The notes below the pieces were generated by a model that was not told the origin of the DNA, ran no database searches, and was given only the letters and a program-made list of their open reading frames with translations. A stretch of 13,261 bases of DNA from CBFGWV01 sp965652545 (GTDB taxonomy: Bacteria; Pseudomonadota; Gammaproteobacteria; Competibacterales; Competibacteraceae), in the NCBI GenBank assembly GCA_965652545.1, contig CBFGWV010000124.1, positions 1 through 13,261 on the forward strand. The letters are read 5' to 3'. Both the position numbers and the translations under genes were made by a program. Positions 8,627 through 13,261 of this stretch are shown one piece after another. Positions within the stretch are counted from its first letter, which is position 1. Each line of letters begins with the position of its first letter.

Positions 8627-8673
8627 CAACAAGATGCTCCGAACCCAGACCTCTCGAAAGACAGGGGACAGCC

Positions 8674-9471
8674 ATGGACCAGCAGCCGGTACTGATCGAA
8701 AAAGCGGACGGTTTGACCACTCTTACGCTCAACCGACCGGACAAGCTCAACGCCTTCAACGAGGCCATGCACAAGGCCTTGTACGCGGCTTTCGACACCG
8801 CCCGCGACGACCCGGCCTGCCGCGCCATCCTGCTCACCGGTGCCGGCCGCGGCTTCTGCGCAGGTCAGGACCTCGGCGATCGTGACCCGGCCAAGATGGA
8901 CGGGCCACCGGACCTGGGTGACACGCTGGAGCGCTTCTACAACCCGTTGATTCGCCTGATCCGCGCCCTGGAGAAACCCGTAGTGTGTGCCGTCAACGGT
9001 GTGGCCGCCGGTGCCGGGGCGAACCTCGCCCTGGCCTGCGACATCGTGCTGGCGGCCGATTCGGCCAAGTTTATCCAGGCCTTCTGCAAGATCGGCCTCA
9101 TTCCCGACTCCGGCGGTACCTGGACGCTTACCCGCATCCTCGGCGAGCCGCGTGCCAAAGCCCTGGCGATGACCGGCGCGCCGCTTGCGGCGCAGCAGGC
9201 CGCCGACTGGGGATTGATCTGGAAAGCCGTGCCCGCCGACACACTGATGACCGAGGCGCGCGAGTTGGCCGGCGCACTCGCGGCCGGCCCCACCGTGGGG
9301 CTGGGCCTGATCAAGCGCGCCATCCACACCGCCGCCGACAACAGCCTGGACAACCATCTCGACCTGGAGCGCGATCTCCAACGCGAGGCCGGCCGCACCC
9401 CGGACTACGCCGAAGGCGTGGCTGCCTTCCTGGGCAAACGCCCGGCCGTGTTCAGTGGGCGGCGCGCATGA
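8674..9471 (+). CDS. paaG: 1,2-epoxyphenylacetyl-CoA isomerase PaaG
   Basis: This 265-residue crotonase-fold enzyme converts the ring-1,2-epoxide of phenylacetyl-CoA to oxepin-CoA in the cytosol. The oxyanion-hole regions are GRGFCAGQDL (about 59-67) and NGVAAGAGANLALACD (about 108-123). The two crotonase glutamates are replaced (N117 and F137), whereas D145 in GLIPDSGGTW matches the catalytic aspartate of E. coli PaaG (D136). This argues for the isomerase over a hydratase. Length matches E. coli PaaG (262). The ATG at 8674 follows AGGGGA by five bases and starts the conserved N-terminus; the open frame upstream to 8572 would cross the promoter region and is rejected. The stop overlaps paaI in an ATGA. 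Confidence 0.93.
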   Translation: MDQQPVLIEKADGLTTLTLNRPDKLNAFNEAMHKALYAAFDTARDDPACRAILLTGAGRGFCAGQDLGDRDPAKMDGPPDLGDTLERFYNPLIRLIRALEKPVVCAVNGVAAGAGANLALACDIVLAADSAKFIQAFCKIGLIPDSGGTWTLTRILGEPRAKALAMTGAPLAAQQAADWGLIWKAVPADTLMTEARELAGALAAGPTVGLGLIKRAIHTAADNSLDNHLDLERDLQREAGRTPDYAEGVAAFLGKRPAVFSGRRA

Positions 9472-9947
9472 CTACGGCGACCGGACTGTCCCCCCAGGCA
9501 CTGGCTGAAGCCTGCGCGCAGGCGATGTGGAACGAAGACAGCGCCTCGCAGCGCCTGGGCATGGCGCTGGAGCACATCGCCCCCGGCGAAGCGACACTCT
9601 CGATGACCATCACCGATCAGATGACCAATGGCCACGGCAACTGCCACGGCGGATACATGTTCACCCTGGCCGACTCGGCCTTCGCTTTCGCCTGCAACGG
9701 CTACAACCAGCGCACGGTGGCCCAGCACTGCGCGGTGACCTTCGTCGCGCCGGCCTACCGCGGCGACCGACTGCGCGCCGTGGCCGTGGAAAATGCCCGC
9801 TTCGGCCGCAGCGGCATCTACGACGTGCGAGTCACCAACCAGCACGGCGCCCTGATCGCTGAATTCCGCGGCCACTCGCGGACCGTCAAAGGCACACTTC
9901 TGCCGGCAGAAGACGAGGCGTCTGCGACGGGTCCGGCAGAGGATTGA
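9468..9947 (+). CDS. paaI: PaaI hotdog-fold acyl-CoA thioesterase
   Basis: This 159-residue protein hydrolyses hydroxyphenylacetyl-CoA and other dead-end thioesters so that CoA is not trapped when the pathway stalls. The hallmark stretch is MTNGHGNCHGGYMFTLADSA at 52-71, with N54, H60-G61-G62 and D69; the aspartate corresponds to the catalytic D61 of E. coli PaaI. A second conserved piece is VAQHCAVTFVAPAYRGDRL. It is slightly longer than E. coli PaaI (140) because of a longer N-terminus and an acidic tail (about 146-159). The ATG overlaps the paaG stop by four bases (ATGA), indicating coupling. It is followed 46 bp later by paaK. Confidence 0.94.
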   Translation: MTTATGLSPQALAEACAQAMWNEDSASQRLGMALEHIAPGEATLSMTITDQMTNGHGNCHGGYMFTLADSAFAFACNGYNQRTVAQHCAVTFVAPAYRGDRLRAVAVENARFGRSGIYDVRVTNQHGALIAEFRGHSRTVKGTLLPAEDEASATGPAED

Positions 9948-9993
9948 ATCGGACCGACACGGAATCCGCTGAAGACAATCGAGGATTGGAGCC

Positions 9994-11304
9994 ATGAAAG
10001 ACCTCTCACCCAGACCCGGCGATCTCGAACCCATCGAAACCGCCTCGCGCGACGAAATCACCGCGCTGCAGCTCGAGCGGCTCAAGTGGAGCCTCGGCCA
10101 CGCCTATGCCAACTCACCGTTCTACAAGACGCAGTTCGACGCCGCCGGCGTGCACCCCGGCGACCTGAACACACTGGCGGATTTGGCGAAATTCCCCTTC
10201 ACGGTCAAGAAAGACCTGCGTGACAACTACCCCTTCGGCATGTTCGCCGTACCGCGCGAAAAGCTCGCCCGTGTGCACGCCTCCTCCGGCACCACCGGCA
10301 AACCCACCGTCGTCGGCTACACCCTCAACGACATCGACATGTGGGCCCAGATGGTCGCCCGCTCCATCCGCGCCAGCGGCGGCCGGCCCGGCGACATCGT
10401 CCATATCGCCTACGGCTACGGCCTGTTCACCGGCGGCCTGGGCGCCCACTACGGTGCCGAACGGCTGGGCTGCACCGTGGTGCCGGTCTCCGGCGGCATG
10501 ACCGAGCGGCAGGTCACTCTGTTGCGCGACTTCCAGCCCGCCGTGATCATGGTCACCCCCTCGTACATGCTCTCCATCCTCGATGAGTTTCGCCGCCAGG
10601 GCGTCGACCCGCGCGAGTCGTCCATGAACGTCGGCATCTTCGGCGCCGAACCCTGGACCGACGCCATGCGCGCCGAGATCGAAGAGGCCTTCGACATGCA
10701 CGCCGTCGACATCTATGGCCTGTCTGAAGTCATCGGCCCCGGCGTCGCCAACGAATGCGTCGAAACCAAAGACGGCCTGCACGTCTGGGAAGACCACTTC
10801 TACCCCGAAGTCATCGACCCCGAAACCGGTGAGGTCCTGCCCGATGGCGAAAAGGGCGAGTTGGTCTTCACCTCCCTGACCAAAGAAGCCTTCCCGATCA
10901 TCCGCTACCGCACCCGCGACCTCACCCGCCTCATGCCCGGCACCGCGCGCACCATGCGACGGATGGAAAAAATCACCGGGCGCACCGACGATATGATCAT
11001 CCTGCGCGGCGTGAACCTGTTCCCGACCCAGATCGAAGAACAAATCCTCAAATGCCGCGGCCTCGCACCGCACTTCCAGCTCGAACTCACCAACCCCGGG
11101 CGGATGGACGTGCTGACCGTACTGTGCGAAGCCCACCCCGAACACACCGCGGCGGCGGCCTGCGAGCGCAGCGTCAAAGAGCTCGTCCATCACGTCAAAA
11201 GCGTGATCGGCGTCTCGATAAAAGTGGAGGTGCGCCAACCCGGTGGCGTCGAGCGCTCCGCGGGTAAGGCCGTGCGTATCGTGGATCGTCGGAACAAAGG
11301 CTAA
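9994..11304 (+). CDS. paaK: phenylacetate-CoA ligase PaaK
   Basis: This 436-residue cytosolic ligase activates phenylacetate with ATP and CoA through an acyl-adenylate and so commits the substrate to the pathway and generates the inducer phenylacetyl-CoA. The adenylate-forming motifs are in order: P-loop SSGTTGKPT at 97-105, DIYGLSEVIGPG around 239-250, IIRYRTRDL at 302-310, and TGRTDDMIILRGVNLFPTQI at 328-347, which is diagnostic for PaaK. Length matches E. coli PaaK (437). The ATG at 9994 is preceded by GAGG at 9981-9984, nine bases away. It is the last gene of paaG-paaI-paaK; a long repeat-rich gap with hairpins but no T-tract terminator follows. Assignment is secure; some homologues prefer other aryl acids. 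Confidence 0.96.
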   Translation: MKDLSPRPGDLEPIETASRDEITALQLERLKWSLGHAYANSPFYKTQFDAAGVHPGDLNTLADLAKFPFTVKKDLRDNYPFGMFAVPREKLARVHASSGTTGKPTVVGYTLNDIDMWAQMVARSIRASGGRPGDIVHIAYGYGLFTGGLGAHYGAERLGCTVVPVSGGMTERQVTLLRDFQPAVIMVTPSYMLSILDEFRRQGVDPRESSMNVGIFGAEPWTDAMRAEIEEAFDMHAVDIYGLSEVIGPGVANECVETKDGLHVWEDHFYPEVIDPETGEVLPDGEKGELVFTSLTKEAFPIIRYRTRDLTRLMPGTARTMRRMEKITGRTDDMIILRGVNLFPTQIEEQILKCRGLAPHFQLELTNPGRMDVLTVLCEAHPEHTAAAACERSVKELVHHVKSVIGVSIKVEVRQPGGVERSAGKAVRIVDRRNKG

Positions 11305-11400
11305 ATGCTTGTGAAACAATCCACACTCATCGAACTGAGCCGTAGTCCCAGGCGCCACCCTTACAAGTCTGCCGGGGTGGGCGGCTCTGGGGCAGACCGC

Positions 11401-11420
11401 CGGCAGCATGGATGCTGCCG
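11401..11420. repeat. perfect 9-bp palindrome hairpin downstream of paaK
   Basis: CGGCAGCAT (11401-11409) and ATGCTGCCG (11412-11420) are exact complements around GG. About 97 bases after the paaK stop, it could act as a 3' stabiliser or weak terminator, but no T tract follows, and it forms part of the larger composite repeat, so its main identity is probably as a repeat component. Confidence 0.75.
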
Positions 11421-11421
11421 C

Positions 11422-11585
11422 AGGAGGGTGCCTGGCCTCGGCGTCCGTCGCGAGGGAAGTCGGGATCGAGACAGATTCGTCGATCGCTCGCGGAAGATAG
11501 CCGTAGCTATCTGACAAGAGGGATCGACGAATATGGCCGAGGCCGGCTTTCCGCAGTAGGACAGTCCGAGGTCAGGCACCCTCCT
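11422..11585. repeat. hairpin element copy 2 (20-bp stem, core TCCGCAGTAGGAC, extended centre)
   Basis: The arms 11422-11441 and 11566-11585 pair over 20 positions, with one G-T pair (11435/11572). Inside, ATTCGTCGATC (11475-11485) pairs with GATCGACGAAT (11522-11532), and AGATAGC (11495-11501) pairs with GCTATCT (11506-11512) around the tetraloop CGTA. All three stems share the same centre, so the whole element can fold as one long imperfect hairpin. TCCGCAGTAGGAC is at 11550-11562 next to the right arm, as in the copy at 5576-5631. TCCG also follows the left arm (11444-11447). Removing 106 bases between the two TCCG copies would give the same architecture as copy 1. Confidence 0.85.
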
Positions 11586-11639
11586 TACGCGTACAGGGAG
11601 GTATTCACAGCGCGTCTGACCCGGACCCGCCCGACCCGG

Positions 11640-11780
11640 AAGACGGGAACGAAGCACGGGGTCGCGGCAGGATGGGAAACCCCAACCCGGGCGAGCACCA
11701 CGAACGCACAAGAAAGGCCTCAATCGAGGCCAACCGATCGATGTCGCGCTGATCGCGACCGCAGGCTGGAGCAAAAGGGC
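11640..11780 (+). other. leader of the TetR-type regulator gene with two small dyads
   Basis: No gene is supportable here. GGCCTC-AATC-GAGGCC (11716-11731) is a perfect 6-bp stem with a tetraloop. GTCGCG-CTGAT-CGCGAC (11743-11759) is a perfect dyad with a 5-base centre lying just before the GGAG Shine-Dalgarno (11768-11771) of the regulator. The second could be an autoregulatory operator or a 5'-UTR hairpin; neither resembles the AACCG-CGGTT dyad of the divergent promoter. The frame of the regulator is open upstream to 11412, but the translation there is arginine- and serine-rich with no family features. I see no convincing promoter boxes. Confidence 0.5.
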
Positions 11781-12383
11781 ATGGCGAGAACCCGAGCCGT
11801 TGACTACGACGAAAAACGCACGGCGATACTGACCAAAGCAGCACGGCTGTTCGCCACCAAAGGCTTCGACCGCGCCTCCATGGCCGCCGTGGCCGCCGCC
11901 TGTGGCGTCTCCAAAGCCCTGCTCTACCACTACTACGACAGCAAAGAAGCCCTGCTCTACGACATCCTCCACGCCCACCTCGAAGACCTCGTACAAGCCA
12001 CCGAAGCCGCTTACGACCCCAAACTGCCCCCGCGCGAGCGCCTCGGCGCCCTCATCGCCGGACTGCTCGCCACCTACGAAGACGCCGACGCCGAGCACAA
12101 AGTCCAGATCAACGACCTCGGCGCCCTGCCCGACGAACAGCAAGAACGCCTGCGCGCCATGGAACGCAAACTCGTCGAGGTCTTCAGCACCGCCGTCATC
12201 GCCATAAACCCCGCCCTCGGCGGCGGACCCGGCCGGCGCCTGCTCAAACCCGTCGTCATGTCCTTGTTCGGCATGCTCAACTGGCACTACATGTGGTTCC
12301 GCCCCGGCGGACCGGTCAGCCGCGAAGAATTCGCCCGCCTCGCCACCACGTTGATCATCGAAGGTGCGGAGGCCCTGCCCTGA
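11781..12383 (+). CDS. paaR: TetR/AcrR-family transcriptional regulator, PaaR-like
   Basis: This 200-residue DNA-binding regulator has an N-terminal TetR helix-turn-helix (about 12-58) with ILTKAARLFATKGFDRASM, VAAACGVSKALLYHYY and DSKEALLYDIL, a near-consensus TetR domain. The C-terminal ligand domain contains KVQINDLGALPDEQQERLRAMERKLV and a WHYMWFRPGGPVSREEFA segment, consistent with regulators of phenylacetate genes in beta- and gammaproteobacteria that release DNA on binding phenylacetyl-CoA. The ATG at 11781 follows GGAG by nine bases and starts just before the HTH. The 3' end overlaps the PaaX gene, so the two regulators are probably co-translated. The most likely target is the AACCG-GA-CGGTT dyad at 8608-8619. 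TetR family is certain; the PaaR identity rests on context and remembered similarity. Confidence 0.85.
   Translation: MARTRAVDYDEKRTAILTKAARLFATKGFDRASMAAVAAACGVSKALLYHYYDSKEALLYDILHAHLEDLVQATEAAYDPKLPPRERLGALIAGLLATYEDADAEHKVQINDLGALPDEQQERLRAMERKLVEVFSTAVIAINPALGGGPGRRLLKPVVMSLFGMLNWHYMWFRPGGPVSREEFARLATTLIIEGAEALP
12368..12382 (+). promoter_or_regulatory. ribosome-binding site and probable CTG start of the PaaX gene
   Basis: GGAGG (12368-12372) is followed after seven bases by CTG (12380-12382), which overlaps the TetR-gene stop as CTGA. A usual ATGA coupling junction would differ by a single base. No ATG or GTG lies at a sensible position in this frame; the next normal start is TTG at 12401, which has no Shine-Dalgarno, and an earlier GTG at 12293 would add an arginine- and proline-rich stretch that is the shadow of the TetR gene. 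Confidence 0.6.
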
Positions 12384-13261
12384 GCCAGACCGTCGACACA
12401 TTGGCCGACGAGCGCATCGCTGCCTTCGCCGCCCAGCGCCCCATCCGCGCCAGCTCGTTCATCGTCACCGTCTACGGCGATGCCATCGTGCCGCGCGGTG
12501 GCGTCGTCTGGCTGGGCAACATCATCGACGCCTGCGCCGCCGCCGGCATCAGCGAAACCCTCGTGCGCACCGCCGTCTCCCGCCTCGTCGCCGAAGGCCG
12601 GCTCAACGGCCGCCGCGTCGGCCGCCGCAGCTACTACGCCCTAACCCCCGACACCCGGCGTGAATTCGATCACGCCGCCCACCGCATCTACACCGCACCC
12701 ACCCCACCGGCCGCCGTAACCACATGGACCCTCATCCAGTGCGTCCACCCCGCCGCACAGGAGGCCGTGCGCCGGCTGCTGACACCGATCGGCTTCGCCC
12801 CGGCCGGTGGCAACCTGTTCATACGCCCCGAAGCCGCCCCTGACGCCCTTGCCGCCCTCGATGTCGCCGGGCTGCACGACGCCTGCGTCTGTTTCATCAA
12901 CGCCGCCGCCGAACCGCGCGAACTGCCATTGAAACGCCTGGTCGCCGACGCCTGGAACCTGCGCCAGATCGCCGAGAGCTACCACACCTTCTTCCTGCGC
13001 TTCGCCCCCCTGCGCGATGCGCTACTCAAGCAAGGCGCCGCCCAGCTCAGTCCCACCCAGGCCCTGGCACTGCGCCTGATCCTCGTGCACATCTTCCGCC
13101 GCATCGCCCTGCGTGACCCGCGCCTGCCGATGGCACTGCTGCCTCCGGGGATCGACGGCACCGACGCCCGCGCCGTATTCGCCGACCTCTACACTCTGCT
13201 GGTGGGGCCTTCCGAATCGCTGATCGACAGCGAATTCGTCGATGCCGACGGGCCACTGCCC
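12380..13261 (+). CDS. paaX: PaaX-family repressor of phenylacetate catabolism (3' end outside window)
   Basis: At least 294 residues are visible, and E. coli PaaX has 316, so roughly 20 are missing beyond the window. PaaX represses paa promoters and is released by phenylacetyl-CoA. The N-terminal winged-helix region shows FIVTVYGDAIVPRGGVVWLG (27-46) and ETLVRTAVSRLVAEGRLNGR (59-78) followed by GRRSYYALT, matching the E. coli order YGD, GGEIWLG, VRTALFRL and GRRSFYSLS. The C-terminal FRRIALRDPRLPMALLPPGI is also a PaaX hallmark. The start is probably CTG at 12380, overlapping the TetR stop; TTG at 12401 would remove seven residues and is the alternative. It follows the PaaR-like gene in the same operon, an arrangement that puts two phenylacetyl-CoA-responsive families together. 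Confidence 0.92.
   Translation, partial: MSQTVDTLADERIAAFAAQRPIRASSFIVTVYGDAIVPRGGVVWLGNIIDACAAAGISETLVRTAVSRLVAEGRLNGRRVGRRSYYALTPDTRREFDHAAHRIYTAPTPPAAVTTWTLIQCVHPAAQEAVRRLLTPIGFAPAGGNLFIRPEAAPDALAALDVAGLHDACVCFINAAAEPRELPLKRLVADAWNLRQIAESYHTFFLRFAPLRDALLKQGAAQLSPTQALALRLILVHIFRRIALRDPRLPMALLPPGIDGTDARAVFADLYTLLVGPSESLIDSEFVDADGPLP

Larger units (their letters stand above)
11372..11639. repeat. composite intergenic repeat with outer inverted arms, between paaK and paaR
   Basis: Two 26-base arms (11372-11397 and 11614-11639) are inverted relative to each other with 21 Watson-Crick pairs, two G-T pairs and three mismatches. Inside are a short perfect hairpin (11401-11420), a 164-base hairpin element (11422-11585), and TACAGGGAGGTATTCACAGC (11592-11611). 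There is no coding sequence. The order of hairpin, ACAGGGAGGTATTCACAGCG and GTCTG resembles intergenic repeats I recall from gammaproteobacteria, but I cannot confirm that. GTCTGCC at 11367-11373 and GGCAGAC at 11391-11397 can also form an alternative local 7-bp hairpin. The similarity may continue past 11640. Confidence 0.75.

Noticed and set aside
8572..8673. Earlier start for paaG
   Set aside because: It would place coding sequence across the divergent promoter and dyad, and PaaG proteins begin near the ATG at 8674.
11401..11420. Rho-independent terminator of paaK
   Set aside because: The stem is perfect, but no T-rich tract follows on either strand and it belongs to the composite repeat.
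10114..11517. Long minus-strand open frame of 467 codons
   Set aside because: It is antisense to paaK and the repeat region, with a Gly/Val/Asp-rich shadow composition and no recognisable motif.
11372..11639. Integron attC site or retron non-coding RNA
   Set aside because: The long imperfect hairpin invited the idea, but no GTTRRRY/RYYYAAC core pair, integrase or reverse transcriptase is present in the window.
11412..11780. N-terminal extension of the TetR regulator by 123 codons
   Set aside because: The extension translates the palindromic repeats into low-complexity sequence, whereas ATG 11781 has a ribosome-binding site and gives a standard 200-residue TetR protein.

Overview
The window looks like a chromosomal catabolic locus from a GC-rich proteobacterium. 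Codon use is strongly G/C-ending, genes are tightly packed with ATGA overlaps, and the gene set is typical of aerobic phenylacetate degraders among the gamma- and betaproteobacteria. The intergenic repeat at 11372-11639 reminds me of repeats in gammaproteobacteria, but that is memory and not a search result.

Layout. The left edge (1-159) holds no gene I can support; it contains a 15-base C run and GC-rich palindromes. From 8557 down to 160 a leftward operon runs paaN (ring-cleavage-product aldehyde dehydrogenase), livK, livH, livM, livG, livF (a complete branched-chain-amino-acid-type ABC importer) and a bifunctional enoyl-CoA hydratase/3-hydroxyacyl-CoA dehydrogenase. From 8674 a rightward operon runs paaG (epoxide isomerase), paaI (thioesterase) and paaK (phenylacetate-CoA ligase). 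The two operons diverge from a 116-bp region with a perfect AACCG-GA-CGGTT dyad lying in the spacer of a leftward promoter candidate. After paaK comes a 476-bp non-coding stretch filled with nested inverted repeats. Then follow a TetR-family regulator (PaaR-like) and a PaaX-family repressor, the latter cut by the window end.

How it works together. PaaK activates phenylacetate to its CoA thioester. An epoxidase (PaaABCDE, not in this window) would make the ring-epoxide, which PaaG isomerises to the oxepin. After hydrolytic ring opening, PaaN oxidises the aldehyde. Beta-oxidation steps follow, for which the bifunctional protein is a good candidate. PaaI rescues dead-end thioesters. The importer sits in the same transcription unit, so it may import phenylacetate or a related acid instead of leucine; this is inference. 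Two CoA-thioester-sensing regulator families side by side suggest layered control.

The least ordinary DNA is a pair of related hairpin elements. One is in the livK-livH gap (5576-5631) and one is nested in the paaK-paaR gap (11422-11585). They share the core TCCGCAGTAGGAC, and their 19-bp stems differ at seven positions, six with full compensatory changes and one giving a G-T/G-U pair. The second copy carries an extra 106 bp between TCCG repeats and is itself enclosed in a larger inverted repeat.
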